Notes: generated by a model from the letters alone, not told the origin. A stretch of 64,000 bases of DNA from Arthrobacter cavernae (GCF_017368795.1 NZ_JAFNLL010000002.1:310001-374000); one strand, 5' to 3'. Numbered from the stretch's first letter, positions 48,211 through 57,400 are shown. Made by a program: numbers and translations.

Positions 48211-49383
48211 TCATCCGCGAGAAGGCTCAATGGAACGAAGGGGGCCGAGCCCGAATGACTGAAAACCCACGACATAGAACAGAGTCCAGAGCACCAACCA
48301 GTCGATAAACCCCAGGGCGTTGCCGTACAGCGCGCCTGCGACCATCGGCTCGTGCAGGATGTGTTCTGCAGCGAAGTAGTAGTACCCCAGAAAAGTCGCG
48401 ATGCCGAGCGTGAAGGTGACCAGCGTACGGACCGTAAGGTTCGCCGCGGCTCCGAACCCTGTGGGCTTGTTTCCGAAAGCATTCGCCCAGAAGATCATCC
48501 AGAACGCCCAGCACACACCGATCTGGGCCGGGAACTGATTGATCGCACCGCCCAACTCATGCACCGCAGCACTTCCGACAAGCACTTTGGAGAGGGGCAC
48601 CATAAGGAAGTAGATTACGGTTCCGAAGAGCACGTTGCCGATCAGCGACGCGAGAGCCGTGCGTCCGCCGCCACCGAACAGCCGCCACGGCCAGTTGTCG
48701 AGTGTTTGACCCGTGAGGATCACGGCGACGACGATCGAGTAGAACCATCCCAGCACGGTGTCGACGGACATCAGCGAAGTGGTCGCGCTTTCGGATACCG
48801 GGGGCAGACCGAAAACAAGATATAGCGCCAGTGTGGGCACCATCATGGACGCGATTTCGCACAGTCCGATCAACGGCTGCTTCATGCCGAGCTTGGTCCA
48901 CGGCCAGTGCATCCAGTTGAGCACGACCATCACCCATGTCGCGAAGCCGAACAGGACGAACAGTGCGCTGGCAAAGTACCCCAGCCCGCCGTCGCGAGAC
49001 GCAGCGAAGCTCGGATAAAAGTGGCCGAGCACGTTGGCGAGCACCCAGGTCACAACCACTGCGAAAACCGTGGTCGCACAGATGATGACAAACCCGCGCA
49101 GCGGCTGAGGGATACGGTCGATTCCCCAGAACTCGGTGTTGAAGCCGATAAAGACGATGAAGAGTATCGCCCAGAACAATGCCGCGTTGAACGGCAGCGG
49201 ATAAAACGCCCAGGGACTCGTAACCGGATCCGCAAGCAGATACCACGACGCGAGCGCCAACACCACCACAACACCCAGGTTCGAGATGCCGTACAGGAAC
49301 CACCGTGTCCGCGTCGTGCCCGGGACTCTGCCAAGGGGAACCTCAGCGTCGGCATCCTTGCCGACCGTTATCGAAAATTCCAT
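48211..49383 (-). CDS. Multi-pass membrane protein of unknown function
   Basis: A protein of 390 residues with about 10 hydrophobic helices and many aromatic residues, and no motif of a known transporter family that I recognise. Segments include WFLYGISNLGVVVVLALASW, WGIDRIPQPLRGFVIICATT, and FWMIFWANAFGNKPTGFGAA. It starts at ATG 49383 without a good ribosome site. Codon use is less GC-biased than in the neighbours, a sign of recent acquisition. It is downstream of the monooxygenase, acetoin-reductase and dehydrogenase genes on the same strand, so it may import or export their substrate. Confidence 0.6.
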   Translation of the reverse strand: MEFSITVGKDADAEVPLGRVPGTTRTRWFLYGISNLGVVVVLALASWYLLADPVTSPWAFYPLPFNAALFWAILFIVFIGFNTEFWGIDRIPQPLRGFVIICATTVFAVVVTWVLANVLGHFYPSFAASRDGGLGYFASALFVLFGFATWVMVVLNWMHWPWTKLGMKQPLIGLCEIASMMVPTLALYLVFGLPPVSESATTSLMSVDTVLGWFYSIVVAVILTGQTLDNWPWRLFGGGGRTALASLIGNVLFGTVIYFLMVPLSKVLVGSAAVHELGGAINQFPAQIGVCWAFWMIFWANAFGNKPTGFGAAANLTVRTLVTFTLGIATFLGYYYFAAEHILHEPMVAGALYGNALGFIDWLVLWTLFYVVGFQSFGLGPLRSIEPSRG

Positions 49384-49431
49384 CTTTACGCCTCATCTCA
49401 CGTTGCTTTGGCCTCTGAGCGCAGCCGGCGG

Positions 49432-50487
49432 CTACGGGTGGACCAGAATCTTCACGGCGGTGTCATTGTGGTTGATCAAGGTATCGAACCCCTTGTCGAC
49501 GAGGTCTTCCAGCGCGATCCTGCCGGTGATGAATGGCTTGAGGTCCACCTTGCCGTCCTGCACCAGCTTGATCGTCTCCGCATGGTCCCGCACATAGGCG
49601 ATGGTGCCGCGCAGGTCGATCTCCTTGAGCACCAGCTTCTGCATGTCCACCGTCGCCGGGCGTCCCCAGATGGACACGTTCACCACCACGCCGGCGGGCT
49701 TGACGGCATCGAGCAGGGTGTCCAGCACTGCATTGACGCCAGCACATTCGAAGGCCACATCTGCGCCGACGCTGTCCGTGATTTCCTGTACCCGTGCCTG
49801 GACGTCTTCCTGACTCGGATCGATCACGTAATCCGCGACCCCGCTGGACCGCGCCTTTTCCTTGCGGGCCGCGCTGAGCTCGCTGATGATCGTAGTGACA
49901 CCCATACTTTTCAAAACGGCCGCGGTCAGCAGCCCGATAGGCCCGGAACCGCCGATCAGTGCGACGTCGCCTGTCTTGGCGCCGCTGCGGGTCACCGCAT
50001 GGTGGGCAACCGACAGCGGCTCGATCAACGCGGCCTCATCCAACGGAATGTCACCGATTTTATGGACCCACCTCGTGTCCACAACAATTTTCTCGCTTAG
50101 ACCGCCGCCCCCGCCGGACAAGCCGATGAAGCCCATCTTCGTGCACAGATGATAGTTGCCGGCCTTGCAGGGTGCGCACTCGTCGCACACGAAATAGGGT
50201 TCGACGACGACATTGTCGCCGACTGCTAGTCCGTCAGCACTTTCCCCAACCTCCACAATCGTCCCGGAGAACTCATGGCCCATGGTGACCGGGGCTTCTT
50301 CGCCGGAGAGAGGATGGGGGTGTTCGGGTGCTGGGACAAAGATGGGGCCTTCCAAAAACTCATGGAGATCGGTTCCGCAGATGCCGCACCACGCAACCTG
50401 GATTTTTACAGTCCCGGCCCGCACCTCCGGCTCCGGAACATCGTCGATCCGCAGGTCATTGCGCGCGTAAAACCGTGCTGCTTTCAT
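49432..50487 (-). CDS. Zinc alcohol dehydrogenase, 2,3-butanediol dehydrogenase type
   Basis: A medium-chain dehydrogenase of 351 residues. Catalytic zinc ligands are in AWCGICGTDLHEF and GHEFSG. The structural zinc cluster is shown by CDECAPCKAGNYHLC. The Rossmann motif is in VALIGGSGPIGLLTAAVLKS. The GICGTDLHE start and the length fit (R,R)-butanediol dehydrogenases, which interconvert acetoin and 2,3-butanediol with NAD. The ATG at 50487 has GGAAG upstream. It is in a row with acetoin reductase and a flavin monooxygenase, which supports a role in ketone or diol metabolism. Confidence 0.85.
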   Translation of the reverse strand: MKAARFYARNDLRIDDVPEPEVRAGTVKIQVAWCGICGTDLHEFLEGPIFVPAPEHPHPLSGEEAPVTMGHEFSGTIVEVGESADGLAVGDNVVVEPYFVCDECAPCKAGNYHLCTKMGFIGLSGGGGGLSEKIVVDTRWVHKIGDIPLDEAALIEPLSVAHHAVTRSGAKTGDVALIGGSGPIGLLTAAVLKSMGVTTIISELSAARKEKARSSGVADYVIDPSQEDVQARVQEITDSVGADVAFECAGVNAVLDTLLDAVKPAGVVVNVSIWGRPATVDMQKLVLKEIDLRGTIAYVRDHAETIKLVQDGKVDLKPFITGRIALEDLVDKGFDTLINHNDTAVKILVHP

Positions 50488-50526
50488 GTTCACTTCCGCC
50501 TTCGTATTGATGTCTGATTCGTCGGG

Positions 50527-51312
50527 CTAGCTATACAGGATGCCGCCGTCCACGATCAGCGTCTGTCCGGTGACATAGTCCGAATCCGCGCCAGCGAAGA
50601 AGGAGACTACCTTGGCGACGTCGTCCGGCGTCTCAATGCGGCCCAGGGCGATGGCTTCGACGTTGTCCCGCAGGTTCTGGCCAGCCGGCTTGCCGTTAAT
50701 CTTGCCCAGTTCCCGGTCGATGAGGTCCCACATCCCCGTGCCCACAATGCCCGGTGCGTACGCATTTACGGTGATGCCCTTCGGCGCCAGCTCCTGCGCC
50801 GCGGCCTGGGTGATACCCCGGACCGCGAACTTGGATGCCGAGTACGCGCCAAGAATCGGGAAGCCCTTCACGGCTGCAATCGACGCGGCGGAGATGATCC
50901 TGCCACCGTGTTGTAGTTCTTCAAACTTTGCGGCGGCCGCCTGGATGCCCCAGATCACGGAGTTCAGGTTGATCCGGAAGACCTGCTCCAGATCCTCCTC
51001 GGTAATCTCCATCACCGGCCGGACCTGGGCGATGCCCGCGTTGTTGACGATGACGTCAAAGCCGCCGAGCTGCTGTGTGGCCGTCTCGACTGCGCCCACG
51101 ACATCTGCCCGCTGCCCGACGTCGGCGGCTATGAAAACGGCCGTGCCCCCGCTGGCTTCAATTTCGGCAACAACGGCCTCGCCCTTCTCCTTCTGGGACT
51201 GAAGATCCGCCACGGCAACGCTGAATCCGTCCCGGGCCAATCTCAGCGCAATACCGCGGCCGATCCCCTGGCCGGCGCCGGTAACGAGGGCTACTTTGTT
51301 TTGAACAGTCAT
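50527..51312 (-). CDS. Short-chain dehydrogenase, acetoin/diacetyl reductase type
   Basis: A protein of 261 residues with the SDR signature in full: ALVTGAGQGIGRGIALRLAR, NNAGIAQVRPVMEI, active-site Ser in SAASIAAVKGFPILGAYSAS and YSASKFAVRG. The C-terminal extension (GTGMWDLIDRELGKINGKPA) is typical of BudC-type acetoin reductases. It would reduce diacetyl or acetoin with NADH. It lies 39 bases upstream of the butanediol-type dehydrogenase and 74 bases downstream of the monooxygenase, all on the minus strand. Confidence 0.87.
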   Translation of the reverse strand: MTVQNKVALVTGAGQGIGRGIALRLARDGFSVAVADLQSQKEKGEAVVAEIEASGGTAVFIAADVGQRADVVGAVETATQQLGGFDVIVNNAGIAQVRPVMEITEEDLEQVFRINLNSVIWGIQAAAAKFEELQHGGRIISAASIAAVKGFPILGAYSASKFAVRGITQAAAQELAPKGITVNAYAPGIVGTGMWDLIDRELGKINGKPAGQNLRDNVEAIALGRIETPDDVAKVVSFFAGADSDYVTGQTLIVDGGILYS

Positions 51313-51386
51313 GGTGTTAGCAATCCTTTGCGGCAAGGCGACGGCTGCACCGTGTCGGCGCAGCCGTCGCCGGAGTGAGTGATTAA

Positions 51387-53177
51387 TCAGCGGGTGTGGT
51401 GGGATGCCTGAAGCTCAAACACCGGCGTGGGCAGTCCCTCCAGCCGGGCCTTGAGCTGCAGGGCCAGGTAGTTCGAATAGTGCCGGCTCTGGTGCAGGTT
51501 GCCGCCGTGGATCCAGAGGTTCTCCACGTTGGTGGGCTTCCACATGTTCCGCAGCTCGCCCTCCCAGGGGCCGGGGTCCTTGGGCGTTTCGGAGCCGAAG
51601 CCCCAGCACTTGCCCACCCTGTCCGCCACCTCGGGCGAGACGAGGTCCGCGAGCCAGCCGTTCATCGAGCCATAGCCGGTGGCGTAAATGATGACGTCGG
51701 CTTCCAGCTCGGCGCCGTTGTCCATCACGACGGCGTTGCCGGTGATCTTGCTGACCTGGCCGTTGGCGAGCTTCACCCGGCCGTCGATGATCAGCTGTGA
51801 GGCGCCGACGTCGATGTAGTAGCCGGAGCCGCGCCGCAGGTACTTCAGGAACAGGCCCGAACCGTCCACTCCAAAGTCCAGATCAAATCCCGCCGCCTCA
51901 AGCTGGGAGTAGAAATCGGCGTCGCGTTTTGCCATCTCCTGGTAGACCGGGATCTGGGCTTCCGGCAGGATCCGGTACGGCAGGGAGGCGAACAGGAGGT
52001 CGGCCTTTTCCGTGGTGACGCCGTTGGCGAGCGCCTTCTCGGAGTAGAGGTCGCCGAGGGCCAGGTCCATGAGGGACTCGCTGCGGGCGATGTGGGTGGA
52101 GGAGCGCTGGACCATGGTGACGTCCGCGCCGTGTTCCCAGAGGTCGGCGCAGATGTCGTGTGCCGAGTTGTTGGAGCCGATCACCACGGCCTTCTTGCCC
52201 GTCCAGTCACCGCCGCCGGGGTGCTTGGAGGAGTGGTACTGCTCCCCCAGGAAGCTCCCGGCGCCGTCGAACGTTGGCACGTTGGGGTAACCCGAGACCC
52301 CCAGTGCGAACACGAGCTGCTTGGGACGCAAGGTGACCGGCTCGCCGTCGCGGATGACACTGACCTCCCACTCGCCGCGGCTTTCGTCGTAGCGGGCGTT
52401 GGTGCATTCGGTGCCGGACCAGTAGTTCAGCTCCATGATGCGGGTGTAGTGCTCCAGCCAGTCGCCGATTTTGTCCTTGGCGGCGAAGACGGGCCAGTCG
52501 TCCGGGAACTTCATGTACGGCAGGTGGTCGTACCAGACGGGATCGTGCAGGTGCAGGGACTTGTAGCGGTTGCGCCAGGAGTCGCCGGGCTTTTCGTTCT
52601 TTTCGATGATGATGGTGGGCACGCCGAGCCGGCGCAGCCGGGCACCGAGGCCGATGCCGCCCTGCCCGCCGCCGATGATCACCGTGTACGGCTGCTCCTC
52701 GTAGCCGAGCCGGGATTCCTGCTCTTCCTTCAGTTCCAGCCAGGATTTGCGGCCCTTGCTGATGTGGTGGGCCACGCCCTTCTCGCGGTTGGGCCCCTTC
52801 TTCTCCTCGAAGCCCTTCAGCTCCTGCATGGTGGTGAGCAGGGTCCAGCATTTGCCGTTGCGGAGGCGCAGGTGCGCGTGGCCGCGGGCCTGGGCGGTTT
52901 CGAAGTTGACCCAGGCCTCGGTGTTGGCGGCATCGCCGGTGGCGTCCTCGGCCAGGGTCCAGTTGGCCGGCTGGACGTCCCCGAGCGTGGCCTCCAGCAT
53001 GTCCTTGATCCGGGCCTTGCCCTCAAGTGTCTTGAGATTCCAGGTGAAGGATACGAAGTCGCGCCAATACGATTCATCCTCGAACAACTCCAGTGCGGCC
53101 TCGATGTCGTGGCTGCGCAGCGCCTCGTCGAACTGCGCCAACCAGGCCTCGGCGGCGACGTTTGCGGTCTCAGGCAT
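51387..53177 (-). CDS. FAD-dependent monooxygenase with an N-terminal NTF2-like domain
   Basis: A protein of 596 residues. Residues about 8-140 look like an NTF2/SnoaL-like domain (LAQFDEALRSHDIEAALELF). The rest is a flavin-containing/Baeyer-Villiger-like monooxygenase: FAD motif VIIGGGQGGIGLGARLRRLG (from 166), the FMO-type FLGEQYHSSKH, and NADPH motif KKAVVIGSNNSAHDICADLW. It would insert oxygen into a ketone or heteroatom. AGAGGAG precedes the ATG at 53177. It is first of four minus-strand genes and is divergent from the GAF regulator. The NTF2 fusion is recurrent in actinobacteria but unexplained. Confidence 0.82.
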   Translation of the reverse strand: MPETANVAAEAWLAQFDEALRSHDIEAALELFEDESYWRDFVSFTWNLKTLEGKARIKDMLEATLGDVQPANWTLAEDATGDAANTEAWVNFETAQARGHAHLRLRNGKCWTLLTTMQELKGFEEKKGPNREKGVAHHISKGRKSWLELKEEQESRLGYEEQPYTVIIGGGQGGIGLGARLRRLGVPTIIIEKNEKPGDSWRNRYKSLHLHDPVWYDHLPYMKFPDDWPVFAAKDKIGDWLEHYTRIMELNYWSGTECTNARYDESRGEWEVSVIRDGEPVTLRPKQLVFALGVSGYPNVPTFDGAGSFLGEQYHSSKHPGGGDWTGKKAVVIGSNNSAHDICADLWEHGADVTMVQRSSTHIARSESLMDLALGDLYSEKALANGVTTEKADLLFASLPYRILPEAQIPVYQEMAKRDADFYSQLEAAGFDLDFGVDGSGLFLKYLRRGSGYYIDVGASQLIIDGRVKLANGQVSKITGNAVVMDNGAELEADVIIYATGYGSMNGWLADLVSPEVADRVGKCWGFGSETPKDPGPWEGELRNMWKPTNVENLWIHGGNLHQSRHYSNYLALQLKARLEGLPTPVFELQASHHTR

Positions 53178-53268
53178 GTCTCCTCTTTCCATTGCTGACG
53201 TTGAGCCATTTCCCGGTTCCGTAACAGCCGCCCGGAGAGTGACTCGCATCACAAGTACATGCCATGGG

Positions 53269-53287
53269 GGGTTACAATCGGGTTACA
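53269..53287. promoter_or_regulatory. Direct repeat GGGTTACA in the monooxygenase/regulator intergenic region
   Basis: GGGTTACA occurs at 53269-53276 and 53280-53287, an 11-bp period (one helical turn), and a reverse-oriented GTAAC lies at 53221-53225. This is the space between divergent genes, so these are candidate sites for the GAF regulator. Confidence 0.35.
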
Positions 53288-53356
53288 CGGGCTTTTCCCG
53301 CTTTTCTGCGGGGTTTTTCGGGCAGTTCGATTCGACGGCGAGTTGGGAGTTTGCGC

Positions 53357-54649
53357 ATGCGGCACGCGTTGGCGCCCGACCCCGGGCTCCGCTTCTCCTC
53401 ACCCTTGGAATATGCCAGGGCCCTGCGCCGGGCGCAGGAGGCGACGCTGGCCGGCTCGCCCGACCCGGCGTTTCCCGAGGCTTTGGTGGAGTCCTGGCAG
53501 CGCTCAATCGCGCTGGGCATCAATCCCGAACAGCACAGCCCCGTGCACCGGCATGAGGTTTCGGAGGCCCGTTCCTTGGGCGCCGGGCACCGCCTGGCAG
53601 CCGTGGTTCCGGCCCTGTCCCAGCTGCTCGCCGACGAATCAGCGGCCGGCCGCCACCTGCTCATCGTCACGGACCACGAGGGCGAGGTCCTGTGGCGGAT
53701 CGGCAGCGGCTCCGCCCTGCGGCAGGCCGATTCGCTGGAATTCGTGGAGGGCGCCGACTGGTCCGAGGCCGGCATCGGCACCAACGCGATCAGCGAAGCG
53801 CTCATTTCGGGAGAACCGGCCCAGCTGTTTTCAGCCGAGCATCTGGTGCGGACGCACCACGACTGGGCCTGCACGGCCGCGCCCATCCGGGACCCTTTCA
53901 CGGGGAATGTCCTCGGCGTGCTCGATGTGTCCGGGCCGATCGATTCGGTGACGCCGGACAGCCTGCGGATGGTGCGGTGCGGTGTGAGGCTCGCCGAAGA
54001 GCTGCTGCGGTCCGCCGGGGCGACGCCGGGCACCGGTCCGGGGACCGCCGTCGGGAGCTCGCTTTTCCTGCGGCTCCTGGGCGACAAGCCGGCGGCAGAG
54101 CTCGACGGCGGCAGGACCGTTCCGGTGACCCTTCGCCGCGCGGAGATTCTGGCTTTGCTTAGTTCCCGGACGCAGGGCTGGAGCGCCGAAGAGCTCGCGT
54201 ACCAGGTGCACGGCGAAGACGGGGCCGCGGCGGCGATCCGCACCGAGATGCACCGGATCCGCGCCGCGCTCGGAGCCGTGGTGGAAGCAAACCCGTATCG
54301 TTTCGCCGCTGGCGTGCAGGTGGTGTCCGACGCCGGTGTGGTGGCCGAACATTTGCGGCTCGGCCGTGTCCGGGATGCCCTGGCGGCGTACCCGGCCCGC
54401 CTGCTCAACCGTTCAACGAACCTGGCCGTCGAGCTGATGCGGGACGAGCTGAACGAGGCCGTTGCCTCGTCCGTGCGTTCGAGCGGAGACGCCGAGCTGA
54501 TCTCGCGCTGGTGCGCCACCGACATGGGATCCGGTGACATCGCCGCGGCCGCCGCGCTGGCCCGGCTCACCGGTCCCGACGACGGCCGTTTCCAGTTGGT
54601 GCGTGCCCGGATGGAGCGGATCGACCGGGAGCTCCGGGCCCCCAACTGA
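53357..54649 (+). CDS. GAF-domain transcriptional regulator (AcoR-like N-terminus)
   Basis: A protein of 430 residues. Residues about 30-230 resemble the AcoR N-terminal GAF sensor (VESWQRSIALGINPEQHSPV, DWSEAGIGTNAISEALISGE, CTAAPIRDPFTGNVLGVLDV). There is no sigma-54 ATPase domain; instead the C-terminal part has a helical winged-helix-like region (VTLRRAEILALLSSRTQGWS) as in actinobacterial GAF regulators. The ATG at 53357 has GGGAG seven bases upstream. It probably senses a ketone, alcohol or related inducer and activates the divergent monooxygenase genes. Confidence 0.8.
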   Translation: MRHALAPDPGLRFSSPLEYARALRRAQEATLAGSPDPAFPEALVESWQRSIALGINPEQHSPVHRHEVSEARSLGAGHRLAAVVPALSQLLADESAAGRHLLIVTDHEGEVLWRIGSGSALRQADSLEFVEGADWSEAGIGTNAISEALISGEPAQLFSAEHLVRTHHDWACTAAPIRDPFTGNVLGVLDVSGPIDSVTPDSLRMVRCGVRLAEELLRSAGATPGTGPGTAVGSSLFLRLLGDKPAAELDGGRTVPVTLRRAEILALLSSRTQGWSAEELAYQVHGEDGAAAAIRTEMHRIRAALGAVVEANPYRFAAGVQVVSDAGVVAEHLRLGRVRDALAAYPARLLNRSTNLAVELMRDELNEAVASSVRSSGDAELISRWCATDMGSGDIAAAAALARLTGPDDGRFQLVRARMERIDRELRAPN

Positions 54650-54736
54650 GTGACAGTTGATGTCGTTTAGAGGGCTGAAAACGACAACAAATGCGACCCA
54701 GTTGGGTGTGGCTGCGTCCAAAATCCGGCGGCGCTG

Positions 54737-54782
54737 TTTGTGTACACCTCACAAAACCGCAGTCCTCAGCCGGGGATACGGT
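54737..54782 (+). promoter_or_regulatory. bioB promoter and candidate biotin operator
   Basis: TTTGTGTACACCTCACAAA (54737-54755) is a palindrome with 6-bp arms (TTTGTG/CACAAA). A -10 box TACGGT (54777-54782) ends seven bases before the bioB ATG, so the message is probably leaderless. The palindrome is placed at or just upstream of the expected -35 region, as for a biotin repressor. Confidence 0.5.
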
Positions 54783-54789
54783 CTAGTCC

Positions 54790-55815
54790 ATGACCACACA
54801 AGCACCCCAAGAAACCACCGGCTACGCCATCCTGGACACCGCCCGTGAGCAGGTCCTTGAGAACGGAATTGGCCTCAGCGAAGCCCAGCTGCTCGAAGTC
54901 CTCGAGCTCCCGGATGAGGCCATTCCGGCCGCCCTGGAACTCGCCCACGAGGTCCGCGTCAAGCATTGCGGCGAGGACGTCGAGGTGGAAGGCATCATCT
55001 CCATCAAGACCGGCGGCTGCCCGGAAGACTGCCACTTCTGCAGCCAGTCCGGCCTGTTCGACAGCCCGGTAAGAGGCGTCTGGCTCGACATCCCCGAGCT
55101 CGTGAAGGCCGCGAAAGAAACCGCCGCCACCGGCGCCACGGAGTTCTGCATCGTCGCCGCCGTCCGCGGCCCCGACATCAAGCTCATGAACCAGATCAAG
55201 TTCGCGATCGACCGCATCAACGAAGAAGTGGACATCAACATCGCCTGCTCCCTCGGCATGCTGACCCAGCGCCAGGTGGACCAGCTCGCCGAATGGGGCG
55301 TGCACCGCTACAACCACAACCTTGAAACGGCCCGCAGTTACTTCCCCGAGGTCGTCACCACCCACAGCTACGAGGAACGCCTGGACACCTGCAACATGGT
55401 CAAGGCCGCCGGCATGGAACTGTGCTGCGGCGCCCTGATCGGCATGGGCGAAACCGTGGCCCAGCGCGCCGAACTCGCCAGCCAGCTCGCAGCCCTCGAA
55501 CCGCACGAGGTCCCCCTTAACTTCCTGAACCCCCGCCCGGGCACGCCGCTGGAGAACCAGGGCATCATGGACGGCAAGGACGCCCTCCGTGCCATCGCCG
55601 CGTTCCGACTCGCCATGCCGCGCACCGTGCTGCGCTACGCCGGCGGCCGCGAACTGACGCTCGGCGACCTGGGCACCCGCGAGGGCCTGCTCGGCGGCAT
55701 CAACGCCGTGATCGTCGGCAACTACCTCACCACGCTGGGCCGCCCCGCCAACGCGGACCTGGACCTCCTGGTGGAACTGAACATGCCCATCAAGGAACTC
55801 CAGAAGTCGCTGTGA
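54790..55815 (+). CDS. bioB: Biotin synthase
   Basis: A radical-SAM enzyme of 341 residues that inserts sulfur into dethiobiotin, the last step of biotin synthesis. The [4Fe-4S] motif is C77-x3-C81-x2-C84 ([14 protein letters not shown]). The family segments [40 protein letters not shown] and [12 protein letters not shown] are intact. The sacrificial [2Fe-2S] ligands include the Cys in IACSLGML and CCG. Only seven bases separate the predicted -10 box from the ATG. It overlaps bsaP by four bases. Confidence 0.96.
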   Translation: MTTQAPQETTGYAILDTAREQVLENGIGLSEAQLLEVLELPDEAIPAALELAHEVRVKHCGEDVEVEGIISIKTGGCPEDCHFCSQSGLFDSPVRGVWLDIPELVKAAKETAATGATEFCIVAAVRGPDIKLMNQIKFAIDRINEEVDINIACSLGMLTQRQVDQLAEWGVHRYNHNLETARSYFPEVVTTHSYEERLDTCNMVKAAGMELCCGALIGMGETVAQRAELASQLAALEPHEVPLNFLNPRPGTPLENQGIMDGKDALRAIAAFRLAMPRTVLRYAGGRELTLGDLGTREGLLGGINAVIVGNYLTTLGRPANADLDLLVELNMPIKELQKSL

Positions 55816-56057
55816 GCACCGCCGTCACGGAGACTTACTGCGGGCACTGCGGTGAGGCAAGCAGCGGTGAGCCCAGCGGCGTCGGGGCCGCACCGGACGG
55901 CGGGACCCCGACGTCGGACGCTCACCAAAGCTGCGCACAGCGCCTGGCGATGGAGCCGCCGCGCTATTGCGCGGACTGCCGGCGCCGCATGAAGGTCCAG
56001 GTCACGCCGCTGGGCTGGACCGCAGAGTGCTCGCGCCACGGGAAGCGTGAATCATGA
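55812..56057 (+). CDS. bsaP: Biotin synthase auxiliary protein BsaP
   Basis: An 81-residue Cys-rich protein. Cysteines at 10, 13, 41, 53, 56 and 73 are arranged as C-G-H-C-G, then [20 protein letters not shown] and [10 protein letters not shown], which matches the actinobacterial BsaP family that supports BioB by helping maintain its auxiliary Fe-S cluster. A 20-residue Gly/Ala/Pro-rich insertion (about 16-38) makes it longer than usual. It overlaps bioB and bioA by four bases each, which fits its role beside BioB. Confidence 0.88.
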   Translation: MSTAVTETYCGHCGEASSGEPSGVGAAPDGGTPTSDAHQSCAQRLAMEPPRYCADCRRRMKVQVTPLGWTAECSRHGKRES

Positions 56058-57400
56058 GCCTGATTCAGCGCGACCGGGCGAGCCTGTGGCACCCGTACGC
56101 CCCGGCGTCGGGGAATCTCCCGCTGTGGGAAGTCGAGGAGGCCGACGGCGTGACCCTGCGGCTCCGCGACGAGGACGGCGGCCGGCACGAGGTGCTCGAC
56201 GCCATGTCCTCGTGGTGGTCGGTGATCCACGGGTACCGGAACCCGCTCCTGGACGCCGCGGCCAAGCGCCAGCTGGGCACGTTCAGCCATGTGATGTTCG
56301 GCGGGCTCACTCACGGGCCGGCCGTTGAGCTCGCCGAACGACTCGTGGCCATGGCCCCCTCCGCGGAAGGTCGGCCACGGCTGGAGCGCGTGTTCCTGGC
56401 CGATTCCGGTTCGATCTCGGTGGAGGTCGCGCTCAAGCTGGCGGTGCAGTTCCAGACGGCGGCCGGGCGGCCGAAGCGGCAGCGTTTCCTCAGCATCCGC
56501 GGGGGCTACCACGGCGACACCTTCGCGGCGATGGGCGTGTGCGATCCCGTGGACGGCATGCATTCGGCATTCCCAGGGCTGCTGGCCGCCAATGTGTTCG
56601 CGCCGCGGCCGCCGGCTGCGGCGACGGCCACGGCGGAGGACATCCGGCAGTGGCGGGCCGACGTCGAAGCCCTGGCCTCGAAGCATTCAGATGAGCTCGC
56701 GGCGATCATCGCGGAGCCCGTGCTCCAGGGTGCGGGCGGCATGTTCGTTTACCCGGCCGAGTGTGTGCGGGTCCTCCGCGAGATCGCGGACCACCACGGG
56801 CTGCTGCTCATTCTCGACGAGATCGCCACGGGTTTTGGCCGCACCGGCGAGCTGTTCGCCGCCGACCACGCCGGTGTGGTCCCGGACATCATGTGCGTCG
56901 GCAAAGCCCTCACCGGCGGATACCTGAGCCTGGCCGCGATGCTTTGCACCGGCGAGGTCGCCGAGACGGTCTCCCGCGGCGCAGCCGGGGCCCTCCTGCA
57001 CGGCCCCACGTTCATGGGCAACCCATTGGCGTGCGCCGTGGCCAACGCCAGCCTGGGAATCATCGACGGCGGTGCGTGGCGCTCGGACGTGGCGCGGGTC
57101 GGTGCCGGGCTGGCAGCCGGACTCGCCTCCGCGCGGGAGCTCGACGCCGTCAAGGACGTCCGCACCATCGGCGCCGTGGGGGTCATTGAGCTGAGGGAGA
57201 CGGTGGACGTCGCCGCGGTGACGCGCGCCGCCGTCGCGCATGGCGTCTGGGTCCGGCCGTTCCGGAACCTCGTCTACGCGATGCCCCCATACATCAGCAC
57301 CGCGGCCGAGGCCGGGGCGATGGCGGCGGGCATGGTGGCGGCGGTGGCTGAGGTTCACGACGAACGCGACGCCGGGCTGCTCACAGGTGCCCGGCCATGA
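56054..57400 (+). CDS. bioA: Adenosylmethionine-8-amino-7-oxononanoate aminotransferase
   Basis: A PLP enzyme of 448 residues that converts KAPA to DAPA using SAM as amino donor. Signatures include LWHPYAP at the start, SVEVALKLAVQFQTA, YHGDTFAAMGVCDP, LLILDEIATGFGRTGELFAA and the PLP lysine in CVGKALTGGYLSLAAML. It also has HGPTFMGNPLACAVANASL. The order and length are normal. It overlaps bsaP and bioF by four bases (ATGA), so all are made from one message. Confidence 0.96.
   Translation: MSLIQRDRASLWHPYAPASGNLPLWEVEEADGVTLRLRDEDGGRHEVLDAMSSWWSVIHGYRNPLLDAAAKRQLGTFSHVMFGGLTHGPAVELAERLVAMAPSAEGRPRLERVFLADSGSISVEVALKLAVQFQTAAGRPKRQRFLSIRGGYHGDTFAAMGVCDPVDGMHSAFPGLLAANVFAPRPPAAATATAEDIRQWRADVEALASKHSDELAAIIAEPVLQGAGGMFVYPAECVRVLREIADHHGLLLILDEIATGFGRTGELFAADHAGVVPDIMCVGKALTGGYLSLAAMLCTGEVAETVSRGAAGALLHGPTFMGNPLACAVANASLGIIDGGAWRSDVARVGAGLAAGLASARELDAVKDVRTIGAVGVIELRETVDVAAVTRAAVAHGVWVRPFRNLVYAMPPYISTAAEAGAMAAGMVAAVAEVHDERDAGLLTGARP

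Noticed and set aside
48126..48482. N-terminal extension of the Old Yellow Enzyme reaching 48482
   Set aside because: The longer frame reads through a dehydrogenase remnant and a hairpin. The ATG at 47942 has a ribosome site and gives the family start.
53272..54645. Antisense frame of 457 codons over the GAF regulator
   Set aside because: The sense frame has the GAF signatures and a ribosome-binding site. The antisense product is low-complexity Arg/Ser.
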